Assembly: GCF_003201865.1 (NCBI RefSeq)
Contig: NZ_QJJJ01000012.1
Span: 62,001 to 126,000, forward strand
Reading direction: 5' to 3'
Length of the DNA stretch: 64,000 nt
Source of the DNA: Methylobacterium sp. B4
Lineage (GTDB): Bacteria > Pseudomonadota > Alphaproteobacteria > Rhizobiales > Beijerinckiaceae
Positions 11,638 to 20,530 of the stretch are shown in pieces. How positions within the stretch are numbered: position 1 is the first letter of the stretch; each line of letters opens with the position of its first letter. A program made the position numbers and the translations under genes. Under the pieces are notes generated by a model. That model did no database searches. It had not been told where the DNA came from and worked only from the letters and a program-made list of their open reading frames with translations.

Positions 11638-11985
11638 TCAGAGCGAATCGTGGATCAGGCGCTCGACCAGGGCGGCCCAGCGCTCGCGCACGGCCCGCGC
11701 CTCCTCGCCCAGCGTCTCGGGCTCGGAGAGGCCGAGGCTGGCCCGCAAGGCCTCGCTCTCCCGGCGCTCGGCGGCCAGGGCCGCCTTCATCATCATCACT
11801 TCGAGGCGCAGGCGCGCGAGGTCGTCCGCAGCCTCCTCCGGCTCGTCGGCGGCCGGCGACGCTTCCACCACGGTGAGGTGGGGTTGCGCGGCGCCGCTGA
11901 GCTGCGCCTGGATCGGGCGGGTCATGAGGCGCCGCATCGCGCTGCCGGTGGGGGCCGGGCTCCTGCGTCTCGTCGCCTCGATCAT
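11638..11985 (-). CDS. Hypothetical protein with predicted coiled coil
   Basis: A 115-residue protein of no recognised family. The N-terminus is Arg-rich. From about residue 50 to the end (LARLRLEVMMMKAALAAERR) it has heptad-like spacing of Leu, Met and Ala consistent with a coiled coil. Codon use is strongly GC3-biased like its neighbours, which supports translation. It is immediately upstream of, and on the same strand as, the flavoreductase, so the two probably share a transcript; this one may be a partner or adaptor, but that is only a guess from position. Confidence 0.6.
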   Translation of the reverse strand: MIEATRRRSPAPTGSAMRRLMTRPIQAQLSGAAQPHLTVVEASPAADEPEEAADDLARLRLEVMMMKAALAAERRESEALRASLGLSEPETLGEEARAVRERWAALVERLIHDSL

Positions 11986-12115
11986 CGTCCATCCTCGGGT
12001 AGGCCGGATCGCCGACGGGCGTCCCGGATACTAGGGATGAACCTTCCCTCAACATGGTTAAGGGAGATTTAAGCGGATCCTCGACGCTCCTGCCTCGTCG
12101 TGGGATCGGCTCGCG

Positions 12116-15031
12116 TCAGGCGGCCTCGGGTGCGGCGCCGACGAGCTGGCGGGCCTGGAGCATCGTCATCGGCTCGCCGAAGGCCGCGCCTTGCGCGTAG
12201 TCGCAGCCGAGTTCCTGCAGCGCCTGCGCGTCCTCCTCCGATTCCGCCCCCTCGGCGATGGTGGCAAGACCGAGTTCCTGCCCCATCCGCAGGATCGAGC
12301 GCAGCATGGCGGTCCGGCCCTGGCCCAGCTGGCGCACGAAGGTCTGGTCGATCTTGATCGTGTCGAAGGGGAAGCGCTGGAGGTAGGAGATCGCCGAGTA
12401 GCCGGTGCCGAAATCGTCGAGGACGAGGCCGGCGCCGAGGTCGTGGATGCGCGCCAGCATCTGGGCCGCGTATTCGGGGTTCTCCATCACCAGCCCCTCG
12501 GTCATCTCCAGCTTGAGCGAGCCGGGCAGGACGCCGGTGCGGGCGATGACGGTCTTCACGTCGTGAAGGAGGTCGTGGCGCAGGAGTTGGCGCGAGGAGA
12601 CGTTGACCGAGGCGAAGATCGGCGGCTCGACGTCGAGCGAGCGCTGCCAGGCGGCGAGTTCCAGGGCCGTGCGCTCGATCGCGAAGTTGCCGAGCGGGAC
12701 GACCACGCCCGTCTCCTCGGCCACCGGCATGAAGGTCGCGGGCGGGATGCGCCCGAGCTTGGGATGATCCCAGCGCAGCAGCGTCTCGAAGCCCGCCACC
12801 GTGCGGTCCTCGAGCCGGACGATGGGCTGGAACAGCACCTTGATCTCGTTGCGCTCCAGCGCCTTGCGCAGGTCCGCCTCCAGCATGAGCCGGTCGGAGC
12901 GCTCGACGCGCATGTTGGCGCGGAACACCTCGATGCGGTCGCCGCCGCCGCGCTTGGCCTGGATCATGGCCATCTCGGCGTTCTTGAACACCTCGTCGCG
13001 CCGCGCCGGCCCGGTGCCCTGGCTGCCGCCCTGCGCCGCCTCGTGCAGGGCGATGCCGATGGAGACGGTGAGGAACACCTCGCGGTCGGCGTAGGTCACC
13101 GGCGTGGCGATGGCGCGCCGGATCATCTCGGCGAACGACAGGATGCGGTCGGGCTCCCGCTCGGAGAGCAGGATCACGGCGAACTCGTCGCCGGCCACCC
13201 GCGCCAGGGTGTCCTGAGGGCGCAGCAGCCGGCCGAGGCGGCGCGAGAGGGTGAGCAGGATCGAGTCGCCCGCCGAGAGGCCGATGGCGTCGTTGATCGC
13301 CTTGAACCGGTCGATGTCGAGGGCGATCACCGCGGGCTTGAGGCGCGGATCCTGGCTCGCCAGCGCCAGTGCCGCCTCCAGCCGGTCGTGGAACAGCTCG
13401 CGGTTGGGCAGGCCGGTAAGGCTGTCGTGCACGGCGTCGTGCAGCAGCCGCTCCTCGGCTGTCTTGGCCTCGGTCACGTCGCTGATCGTGCCGACGATGC
13501 GGATCACCTCGCCGTCGGTTCCGATCACGGGCCGCGCCTTCAGCCGGTACCAGGCGTAGGGGCCGTCGGCCGAGCGCAGGCGGAAATCGTGGAGAATGCG
13601 CCCGCGCCGCTCCTCGATCACCGTGTCGAGGGCCGCCGAGTAGCGCTCCACGTCGAAGGGATGGAGCAGGCCGAGCCAGTTCGCCGCCGGCCCTTCGAGG
13701 GTGCCGCGCTTGAGCCCGAGCTGCGCCTCGATCTCGGGACCGGCGAAGACGCGGTCACCGGGCACGTCCCAGTCGAACACGATGTCGCCCGCCCCCGTGA
13801 GCGCCAGCGCCCGGCGCTCGGTGTCGGAGACGAGGCTGTGGCTCAGCCCTCCGCCCGCAAAGGCGTGCTGCATCACCGTGAAGCCGATCAGCATGACGAT
13901 GAGCACGAGCCCGCCGATGAGGGCCGGCTGGACGAGGTCGGAGCCGATCTGGCCCGTGATGGCAAAGCCCGCCGCCACCACCCAGAACAGCAGGAGCAGC
14001 CACGTCGGCACCAGCAGGATCGCCCGGTCGTAGCCGTTATGGACGGCTAGATAGAGGATCAGCAGCAGGCCGACGCCGGCCACCGCCGCGATCGAGATGC
14101 GTGCCACGCCCGCCGCCACGGGCGGATCGAACACGGCGAGCCCGACGAGGCCGGCGAGGAAGGTCAGCCAGAAGAAGGCGACGTGGCTGTAGCGCACGTG
14201 CCAGCGCGAGAGGTTGAGGTAGGCGAACAGGAAGACGAGCAGGGTGGCGCCGAGCACGGCCTCGGCGGAGGCGCGGTAGATCCGCTCCGCCTGCTCCGCG
14301 ACGGGGAAGATCCGCTGCAGGAAGCCGAAATCGATGCAGGCATAGGCGAGCACGGCCCAGGAGAGCGCGGCCGCGGCGGGGAAGATGATCGCGCCCTTCA
14401 CCACGAAGATGATGGTGAGGAACAGCGCCAGCAACCCGGCGATGCCGATGATGATGCCCTTGTAGAGGGTGAGCCCCGAGGTCTTCTTGCGATAGGCGTC
14501 CTGATCCCAGAGGTAGACCTGCGGGATGTTGGGCCCCTTCAATTCGGCGACGTAGGTGACCGTGGTTCCGGGATCGATGGTGATCAGGAACTGGTCGGCC
14601 TCCAGGCTCTCGTCGCGCTCGGGCCGGATGCCCTCGCTCGCGGTGATCGCGGCGATGCGCGAGCCGCCGAGATCGGGCCAGATCACGCCCGAGCCGACGA
14701 GGCGGAAATGCGGGGCGACCAGCAGCCGGTCGATCTGCTCGTCGGTGTCGTTGGTGAGCGCGAACACCATCCAGTCGGGCCGCGCACCCGCCTCGCGGGC
14801 CTTGACCGCGATGCGCCGCACGATGCCGTCCTTGCCCGGCGCCGTGGAGATCTGGATCATTTCGCCGTCCGAGCGGTAGCGCTCGATCGTCGGCGTGAGA
14901 TCGATGGCGGGCGCGTCGAGGGTGACGCGCACGGCTTCGACCGCGCGGGCGGGAACGGCGGTCCCGAGGAGGGCGGCCAGGGAGCCGGCCACGACCGTCA
15001 GGAACGCGAGGACCAGTGAGAGCGTGCGCAA
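12116..15031 (-). CDS. 7TM-PAS-GGDEF-EAL cyclic-di-GMP signalling protein
   Basis: Large inner-membrane c-di-GMP protein, about 971 residues. Order: signal peptide (LVLAFLTVVAGSLAALL), an extracytoplasmic domain of about 150 residues, seven hydrophobic helices (about 190-420, 7TMR-DISM style), PAS with PAC end (about 440-560), GGDEF (about 570-730) and EAL (about 735-970). The cyclase motif reads AGDEF, a tolerated variant. The phosphodiesterase motif reads ETLLR, keeping the Glu and Arg of E-x-L-x-R, and DDFGTGYSAISYL is intact, so the EAL domain may be active. No in-frame ATG exists near the N-terminus; TTG at 15031 and TTG at 15106 are the candidates, the latter adding basic residues before the signal peptide. 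Confidence 0.88.
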   Translation of the reverse strand: MRTLSLVLAFLTVVAGSLAALLGTAVPARAVEAVRVTLDAPAIDLTPTIERYRSDGEMIQISTAPGKDGIVRRIAVKAREAGARPDWMVFALTNDTDEQIDRLLVAPHFRLVGSGVIWPDLGGSRIAAITASEGIRPERDESLEADQFLITIDPGTTVTYVAELKGPNIPQVYLWDQDAYRKKTSGLTLYKGIIIGIAGLLALFLTIIFVVKGAIIFPAAAALSWAVLAYACIDFGFLQRIFPVAEQAERIYRASAEAVLGATLLVFLFAYLNLSRWHVRYSHVAFFWLTFLAGLVGLAVFDPPVAAGVARISIAAVAGVGLLLILYLAVHNGYDRAILLVPTWLLLLFWVVAAGFAITGQIGSDLVQPALIGGLVLIVMLIGFTVMQHAFAGGGLSHSLVSDTERRALALTGAGDIVFDWDVPGDRVFAGPEIEAQLGLKRGTLEGPAANWLGLLHPFDVERYSAALDTVIEERRGRILHDFRLRSADGPYAWYRLKARPVIGTDGEVIRIVGTISDVTEAKTAEERLLHDAVHDSLTGLPNRELFHDRLEAALALASQDPRLKPAVIALDIDRFKAINDAIGLSAGDSILLTLSRRLGRLLRPQDTLARVAGDEFAVILLSEREPDRILSFAEMIRRAIATPVTYADREVFLTVSIGIALHEAAQGGSQGTGPARRDEVFKNAEMAMIQAKRGGGDRIEVFRANMRVERSDRLMLEADLRKALERNEIKVLFQPIVRLEDRTVAGFETLLRWDHPKLGRIPPATFMPVAEETGVVVPLGNFAIERTALELAAWQRSLDVEPPIFASVNVSSRQLLRHDLLHDVKTVIARTGVLPGSLKLEMTEGLVMENPEYAAQMLARIHDLGAGLVLDDFGTGYSAISYLQRFPFDTIKIDQTFVRQLGQGRTAMLRSILRMGQELGLATIAEGAESEEDAQALQELGCDYAQGAAFGEPMTMLQARQLVGAAPEAA

Positions 15032-15337
15032 CGGGCGTTTCTTGACAACCGGCTTGAGCGGTAGGGCGAGCGGCCAAGTCGTATCGGCGGCATCCTGCCC
15101 CCGCAAGGCGACCCGGCCGGAGCGGGCGGCGCACCCACCGTTCTTTCGGCCCGCCGCCCGACGCGGATCGCGTGGCTTTGCGGCCAAAACAAGTTGGGAT
15201 CGTCCGATCGGCCCCGGCGCGGCCTCGCTTGAGGGGAGGAGGGCGGCTAGAGCGGGGACCATGCAAACGATCGGAACACGCCGTCTCGAAGCCTCCCTCG
15301 AGGGGGGAAGGGCCGTCTCGCGGCTTGCGGCAGCCCG

Positions 15338-16345
15338 ATGACCTTCGCTCCTCTCCTCGCCGTGCTGCTCGCGGCGCTGCTGTCCGCCGGGCTGATCGTC
15401 CTGCTGAAGCCCCTGTTGCAGCGCTACGCCCTGGCGCGGCCGAACGCCCGCTCCAGCCACCGGGTGCCGACGCCTCAGGGCGGCGGGATCGCCATCATCG
15501 CCGCCGCGCTCGCTGCCGCCGCTCTCCTGGCCGTCCCGATGGGGATCCGCCTCGGCTCGGCCGAGTTGCCGGTGCTGGCGCTCGCCGTCCTCGTGCTCGC
15601 CGCGACCGGCGCCCTCGACGACATCCGCCCGTTGCCGGCCTCGCTCCGGCTCGTGATCCAGGCGGGCGCCGTGGCCGCGGTCGTGCTCGCCACCGGGGGG
15701 CGGCTCCTGCCCGAGGCGCCGCTCTGGCTGGAGCGCGGCCTCGCGATCCTGGCCGGTCTCTGGTTCGTCAATCTCGTGAACTTCATGGACGGGCTCGACT
15801 GGATGACGCTGGCCGAGTTCGTGCCGCCGGTCGCCTTCCTGCTCGTCCTCGGGCTCGCCGGCTTCTACGCCCCCGCTCCGACGCTGGTGGCCGGCGCCCT
15901 GCTCGGCGGGCTTCTCGGCTTCGCGCCGTTCAACCGGCCGGTGGCGCGGCTGTTCATGGGCGATGTCGGCTCCCTGCCGGTCGGCCTGATCGTGGCGTGG
16001 TTGCTCTACCGGCTCGCGGGGGAGGGCGGATTGGCGGCCGCGCTGATCCTGCCGCTCTATCCGGTCACCGATGCGACGCTCACGCTGCTGTGGCGCCTGC
16101 GCCGTGGCGAGGCCGTCTGGCAGGCCCATCGCAGCCACTTCTATCAGGTCGCCACCGTCCACGGCTTCTCCGTCCCCGGGGTGGTGGGACGCGTCTTCGG
16201 GCTCCAGAGCGCGCTCGCGCTGCTCGCGGCCGCGACCTTGCTTTGGCCGCACCCCGCGGTCACGCTCGCCTGCCTCGGCCTCTCGGCGGGGTGCGTCGGG
16301 TGGCTGCTGCGCCGGTTCGCGACTGGGCGGCCGGGCGGTGCATGA
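15338..16345 (+). CDS. Undecaprenyl-phosphate sugar-phosphate transferase (MraY/WecA family, GT4-like)
   Basis: A polytopic membrane enzyme (335 residues, about 10 helices) that would transfer a sugar-1-phosphate from a UDP-sugar to undecaprenyl phosphate, the first step of O-antigen or exopolysaccharide assembly. Family signatures are SSHRVPTPQGGGIAII (substrate entry), GALDDIRPL (Mg-binding Asp pair), VNLVNFMDGLDWM, FMGDVGSLPVG and HRSHFYQ. It resembles WbpL/WecA more than MraY. An NAD-dependent epimerase starts 13 bp downstream, an arrangement seen in B-band O-antigen loci (wbpL near wbpK/wbpM). Confidence 0.92.
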   Translation: MTFAPLLAVLLAALLSAGLIVLLKPLLQRYALARPNARSSHRVPTPQGGGIAIIAAALAAAALLAVPMGIRLGSAELPVLALAVLVLAATGALDDIRPLPASLRLVIQAGAVAAVVLATGGRLLPEAPLWLERGLAILAGLWFVNLVNFMDGLDWMTLAEFVPPVAFLLVLGLAGFYAPAPTLVAGALLGGLLGFAPFNRPVARLFMGDVGSLPVGLIVAWLLYRLAGEGGLAAALILPLYPVTDATLTLLWRLRRGEAVWQAHRSHFYQVATVHGFSVPGVVGRVFGLQSALALLAAATLLWPHPAVTLACLGLSAGCVGWLLRRFATGRPGGA

Positions 16346-16358
16346 GAGGGACAGGCAG

Positions 16359-17279
16359 GTGACCGGAAAGCTGATCGCGCTGACGGGAGCGACGGGCTTC
16401 ATCGGCCGCCACCTGCTGCGGACACTCTCGGCCCGGGGCTACCGTGTGCGGGTGCTGCTGCGCCGCCCCGTGGAGGTGTCCGAGGGCGCGAGCGGCGCCG
16501 TGGTGGGCGATCTGGCCCGGCCGATGAACATGGCCGCCGCGCTCAGCGGGGTCGATGCCGTGGTGCATTCGGCGGGACTGGCCCACGCCATGTCCGGTGC
16601 GCCGGAGGACGATTTTCGCAATTCGAACACGGAGGCGACGCGCAAGCTGGCCGAGGCCGCGCAGCGGGCGCGGGTCGGCCGCTTCGTCTTCCTCTCCTCG
16701 ATCCGGGCGCAGACCGGTTCGAGCGCGCCCCTGCCTCTGTCCGAGGCGGACGTCCCCGCTCCGACCGACGCCTACGGCCGCTCGAAGCTCGCCGCCGAGG
16801 AGGCGCTGGCCGAGATCGGGCTCGATTGGGTCGCCCTGCGCCCGGTGCTGGTCTACGGCGCCGGCGTGAAGGGCAACATGGCCGCGCTGCTCAGGCTGGC
16901 CCGCACACCCTATCCGCTGCCGCTGGCGAGCCTGAGCGGCCGGCGCTCGCTGGTCTCGGTCGAGAGTCTGGCCGCTGCCGTGGCCACGGTGCTGGAGGCC
17001 CCCGCGCCCCTGGACCGGCCGCTGATCGTGGCCGATCCCGACCCGCTGACGCTGCCCGAGATGCTGACCGCGCTCCGCTCCGGTCTCGGCCGCGGCCCCG
17101 GCCTGCTGCCCTGTCCGACCCCGCTGATCGGGCTCGCCTGCCGCGCCGCCGGCCGGGAGGCCGCCTTCGAGCGCCTCCAGGCCCTCGTCGCCCGCGCCGA
17201 GGGCCTGGAGGCGCTGGGTTGGCGGCCGGCGCAGACCTCGCGCGACGGCCTCGCGGTGCTGGCGCGGACCGGGGGCTGA
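16359..17279 (+). CDS. NAD-dependent nucleotide-sugar epimerase/dehydratase (short-chain, extended SDR)
   Basis: A 306-residue extended SDR. The Rossmann motif GATGFIGRHLLR is at residues 9-20 and the active-site pair in YGRSK near residue 140, with FLSSIRAQTGSS supplying the catalytic Ser region. It is close to WbpK/WbpP-like UDP-sugar ketoreductases. The start is GTG at 16359 with AGAGGGA in the right position; the frame extends upstream but overlaps the preceding gene. It forms an operon with the sugar-phosphate transferase. It probably makes the sugar nucleotide loaded first on the lipid carrier; the sugar is unknown. Confidence 0.88.
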   Translation: MTGKLIALTGATGFIGRHLLRTLSARGYRVRVLLRRPVEVSEGASGAVVGDLARPMNMAAALSGVDAVVHSAGLAHAMSGAPEDDFRNSNTEATRKLAEAAQRARVGRFVFLSSIRAQTGSSAPLPLSEADVPAPTDAYGRSKLAAEEALAEIGLDWVALRPVLVYGAGVKGNMAALLRLARTPYPLPLASLSGRRSLVSVESLAAAVATVLEAPAPLDRPLIVADPDPLTLPEMLTALRSGLGRGPGLLPCPTPLIGLACRAAGREAAFERLQALVARAEGLEALGWRPAQTSRDGLAVLARTGG

Positions 17280-17304
17280 GGCCGCCGCGCTCAGGCCGTC
17301 CTTC

Positions 17305-17916
17305 TCAGGCCGCCTTGAGGGCGCTCGCTGCCTCCAAGGCGCCGGTAAGCGCCTGCTCGCGCGCTTCTGATCCCAGGGCGATGCCCTCGGCGACGATGAA
17401 TTCCGGCGCCGTGATGCCGATGAAGGCGAGCACCGTGCGCAGATAGGTTTCGGCATGTTCCGCTGCGGCCGCCGGCGTGCCGGGTCCGTAGAGGCCGCCG
17501 CGGGCGAGCGCCACGATCACGCGCTTGGAGCCCGCAAGCCCTTCGGCGCCTGATGGCCCGTAGCGGAAGGTGATGCCGGCCACGAGGATCCGGTCGATCC
17601 AGGCCTTGAGCTGGCTCGACAGGGTGAAGTTGTAGAGCGGCGCGCCGATCACCACGATGTCGGCGGCGAGGAACTCGTCGAGCGCCCGTCGGCCGAGATC
17701 CACGTCGTGCTGGATATCGGGCGTGTTCGTGGCGTTCGGCTGCGCACCTGCGAGGACGGCGCCCGAGAGGTGGGGAAGGGGCGCCCGCGCGAGGTCGCGA
17801 TAGGCGACGGCGAGACCGGGATTCTCGGATCTCAGGCGATCCACGATGGCGGCGGAGACCGTCCGGCTCACGGAATGGGCGCCCAGGATGCTGCCGTCGA
17901 CGTGCAGGAGCTTCAT
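17305..17916 (-). CDS. azoR: FMN-dependent NADH-azoreductase
   Basis: A 203-residue flavodoxin-fold quinone/azo reductase. The FMN phosphate loop is in [14 protein letters not shown] and the isoalloxazine contacts in [19 protein letters not shown], both diagnostic of AzoR. The usual role is two-electron reduction of quinones and azo dyes using NADH. It is divergent from an HxlR-family regulator with only 76 bp between the start codons, the classical arrangement for local control of electrophile or quinone stress. A GAGGA Shine-Dalgarno precedes the ATG. Confidence 0.95.
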   Translation of the reverse strand: MKLLHVDGSILGAHSVSRTVSAAIVDRLRSENPGLAVAYRDLARAPLPHLSGAVLAGAQPNATNTPDIQHDVDLGRRALDEFLAADIVVIGAPLYNFTLSSQLKAWIDRILVAGITFRYGPSGAEGLAGSKRVIVALARGGLYGPGTPAAAAEHAETYLRTVLAFIGITAPEFIVAEGIALGSEAREQALTGALEAASALKAA

Positions 17917-17923
17917 GTTTGAT

Positions 17924-17962
17924 CCTCGGTATCAGAAATGAACCGAGGCGCTATAGATAACC
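17924..17962. promoter_or_regulatory. Putative HxlR operator between azoR and hxlR
   Basis: Two overlapping inverted repeats in the 76-bp divergent gap: CCTCGG (17924-17929) with CCGAGG (17943-17948), and GGTATC (17928-17933) with the imperfect GATAACC (17956-17962). One arm overlaps the azoR Shine-Dalgarno. Symmetry and position suggest the regulator binding site; this is an inference. Confidence 0.45.
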
Positions 17963-17992
17963 ACTGTCATCGCCGCGCAAGGAGGCACATTC

Positions 17993-18400
17993 TTGGAACC
18001 CGGGCACATCGAGGGAACCGAGGCGTCGGGTCCCGATCACCATACCGGACAGGATTGCCGCCTCGTCGGTACGGTCCTGGCGCGGATCGGCGACAAGTGG
18101 AGTGTGCTCGTCGTGATGATGCTCGCTGACGGACCGAGGCGCTTCAACGAGCTGAAACGGATGATCGGCGGCATCTCGCAGCGGATGCTCACCTTCACGC
18201 TGCGCGGGCTGGAGCGCGACGGCCTCGTCACGCGCACGATCTTCCCGACCATCCCGCCACGGGTCGATTACGAGCTGACCGAGCTTGGCCGCTCCCTCAA
18301 GGGGCCGATCCAGGCGCTCGGCGCTTGGGCCTTCACCCATCTGCCGGAGATTCAGGAGGCCCGCGCCCGTTTCGACGGCCGCGACGGCAAGGCGGGTTGA
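17993..18400 (+). CDS. HxlR-family transcriptional regulator
   Basis: A 135-residue winged-helix regulator. The HxlR core spans residues 22-115 ([50 protein letters not shown]). Cys22 lies where redox-sensing HxlR proteins such as YodB/HypR carry their reactive cysteine, which would suit control of a quinone reductase. The start is TTG at 17993, supported by AGGAGG seven bases upstream. Its stop lies three bases from the stop of the convergent CapD-type gene. Confidence 0.92.
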   Translation: MEPGHIEGTEASGPDHHTGQDCRLVGTVLARIGDKWSVLVVMMLADGPRRFNELKRMIGGISQRMLTFTLRGLERDGLVTRTIFPTIPPRVDYELTELGRSLKGPIQALGAWAFTHLPEIQEARARFDGRDGKAG

Positions 18401-18403
18401 GCG

Positions 18404-20395
18404 TCAGGCCGGGGTCGTCGCTGCGGTCTCGGCGCGTGGCGGGAGGCTCGCGGGCTCCGCGTTCGGCACGGCGCCGGCCCGGTGGCGGAAGTCCGGGATC
18501 GCTTCCTCGAACACCGCCTCCGCCGCCGCACGATCTCCCGCCGCGACAGCCTCGCGCAGGCGGTCGATCCAGCCCTCCAGCACCGCGCGATCGGCGAAGA
18601 CGGGTTTGGCCGCCATGACGCCGTCGATGCCGGCGAGCGTCACCCGCGGCTCTTCCTTCGCGAACAGGATCTCGTTGAGCCGCTCGCCCGGCCGGGCGCC
18701 AGTGACCTGGATCTCGATGTCCTCGCCGGGCTCGAAGCCGGCGAGCCGGATCATGCGCTCGGCCAGATCGCGGATGCGCACGGGCTGGCCCATCTTGAGC
18801 ACGTAGACCGCGGCGCGCTGGTCGCCGGTATCGCCACGTCCTTCCGCGTCGGCGTGGGAGGCGGCGGTGAGCACGAGGTCGGACGCCTCGCGCACGGTCA
18901 TGAAGTAGCGCACCATCTCGGCATGCGTGACGGTGACCGGACCGCCGCGGGCGATCTGCGCCTTGAACACCGGCACCACCGAGCCCGCCGAGCCCAGCAC
19001 GTTGCCGAAGCGCACGGCGATGAGCCGCGTCGCCTCCGGGCCGGCGCGCTCGGCGTCCAGAGCGGTTTCATGGTCGAGAGCTTGCGCCACCATCTCGGCG
19101 AAGCGCTTGGTGACGCCGAGCTGCGAGACCGGCTCGATCGCCTTGTCGGTCGAGATCATCACCAGGGCCCGGGCGCCGGCCGCCACGGTCGCGTCGGCCA
19201 CGTTGATCGAGCCGAACACGTTGGTCTTGATGCCCTCGGCCCAGTCGCGTTCGAGATAGGGCACCTGCTTGAGTGCGGCGGCGTGGAAGACGTAGGTCGG
19301 CCGGAAGTCGCGCAGGATGGCGTGCAGCCGCTCGCGGTCGCGGATGTCGGCGAGCGCGCCCTCGACCTCGGCTTCGGCGTGCAGGAGGGCCGGGCCATTC
19401 AGGACGGCGTGCAGCGCCGGCTCGGAATTCTCGATGACGAGCAGCGCCGCGGCGCCGAAGGCGACCGCCCGGGCGCAGATTTCGGAGCCGATCGAGCCGC
19501 CCCCGCCCGTCACGACGACCCGGGCGCCGGTGAGGAAGCGTTCGAGGCGCGGCCGATCGATGGCGACGGTCGGTCGGAGCAGCAGATCCTCGATCTCGAG
19601 CGGCGCGAGTTCGGCGTCGCGCATCCCCTCGCCGAGGCTGGTGACGCGAGCGAGCGGCAGGCCGAGCCGCCGGGCGCGGGCGATCAGGTCGTCGGGCTCT
19701 GATTCAGGGGCGAGCGCGCTCGGCGTCGCCACGAGCCGGCGTACGGGCAGGCCGCGACCGGCGAGGTCGGCGACCACCTGCTCAAGGTCGCGAAATCCGC
19801 CGAGCACGGGCACGCCGCGCATCATCTGGCCGGCCTCGTCGGCCCGCGGCGAGAGGATGCCCTTGGGCGAGAGCCGCTTGACCGAACCGGATTCGATGGC
19901 CCGCAGCACGATCTCGATGTCGCTGCCGCGCCCCAGCAGCAATGTCGGGGTGGTGGCCGTGCGGGCCCGGCTCTGGCGGGAGCGGGCGTATTTCAGATAG
20001 CGGAAGGCCAGCCGCGGGCCGCCGAGCAGGAAGATCTGCAGCACCCAGTAGAGGATGATGGCAACCTTGCCGAAGAAGTAGAACCCGTAGAGGTTCGAGG
20101 AGACCAGCACGTAGTCGAGCACGAGCAGCGTCAGCGCGGTGACGCTCGCGGCGCGCACGATGCCAGCCAGATCCGGCAGCGAGGCGAAGCGCCACTTCGT
20201 GCGGTAGAGCTTGAACCACGCGTAGATCAGCCCGGCATAGATCAGGAAGGGCGGCAGCAGCAGCGGCAGGGCGTGCAGGCGCTCGGCCAGCGCCCCGTCC
20301 TGGAAGCGGAAGACGAAGGTCAGCACCACGGCCGCCGCGGTGGCGGCGAGATCGAGGACGACCATCGCCGCCGTCTTGAGGGTGCGCTTCTGCAT
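18404..20395 (-). CDS. Membrane-bound nucleoside-diphosphate-sugar 4,6-dehydratase/epimerase (CapD/WbpM type)
   Basis: A 663-residue protein with four N-terminal transmembrane helices (about 10-125), a Rossmann-like CoA-binding-type domain (about 140-270) and a C-terminal extended SDR domain with GGGGSIGSEICARAV, VFHAAALKQVPYLE, MISTDKAIEPVSQLGVTKR and a C-terminal substrate region. The catalytic residues follow the WbpM/FlaA1 pattern with T-x-x-K in place of Y-x-x-x-K. It would convert UDP-GlcNAc-type sugars for O-antigen or capsule. It belongs functionally with the transferase-epimerase pair at 15.3-17.3 kb, although azoR/hxlR lies between them. Confidence 0.93.
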   Translation of the reverse strand: MQKRTLKTAAMVVLDLAATAAAVVLTFVFRFQDGALAERLHALPLLLPPFLIYAGLIYAWFKLYRTKWRFASLPDLAGIVRAASVTALTLLVLDYVLVSSNLYGFYFFGKVAIILYWVLQIFLLGGPRLAFRYLKYARSRQSRARTATTPTLLLGRGSDIEIVLRAIESGSVKRLSPKGILSPRADEAGQMMRGVPVLGGFRDLEQVVADLAGRGLPVRRLVATPSALAPESEPDDLIARARRLGLPLARVTSLGEGMRDAELAPLEIEDLLLRPTVAIDRPRLERFLTGARVVVTGGGGSIGSEICARAVAFGAAALLVIENSEPALHAVLNGPALLHAEAEVEGALADIRDRERLHAILRDFRPTYVFHAAALKQVPYLERDWAEGIKTNVFGSINVADATVAAGARALVMISTDKAIEPVSQLGVTKRFAEMVAQALDHETALDAERAGPEATRLIAVRFGNVLGSAGSVVPVFKAQIARGGPVTVTHAEMVRYFMTVREASDLVLTAASHADAEGRGDTGDQRAAVYVLKMGQPVRIRDLAERMIRLAGFEPGEDIEIQVTGARPGERLNEILFAKEEPRVTLAGIDGVMAAKPVFADRAVLEGWIDRLREAVAAGDRAAAEAVFEEAIPDFRHRAGAVPNAEPASLPPRAETAATTPA

Positions 20396-20408
20396 GGTGC
20401 TTCGCGTC

Positions 20409-20452
20409 AGAGCATCCGCCCGAACGAGGGAAACCGGTTCTCGGTGAGAGCC
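20409..20452. repeat. Extragenic palindromic repeat (AGAGC...ACCGGTT family), copy 1
   Basis: Begins AGAGCATCCGCC, has the core GGGAAACCGGTTCTC and ends in GAGAGC, forming an imperfect inverted repeat. It shares the AGAGC start and an xACCGGTT core with the element at 63944-63999. Elements of this pattern are scattered between genes in Methylobacterium and related genera (from memory). Confidence 0.55.
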
Positions 20453-20530
20453 CGCTCGGGCGCAGGCGTGTCGGCGCCGCTCTGGGCTATGTCTCCGGGC
20501 GCTGTCAACGCGACGTGGACGCGGCGGCCT

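Noticed and set aside
15107..16402. Extension of the GGDEF-EAL frame upstream to a 1428-residue protein
   Set aside because: The added region is the antisense of the WecA-type transferase gene and carries no domain; the signal peptide and 7TM region start after 15106.
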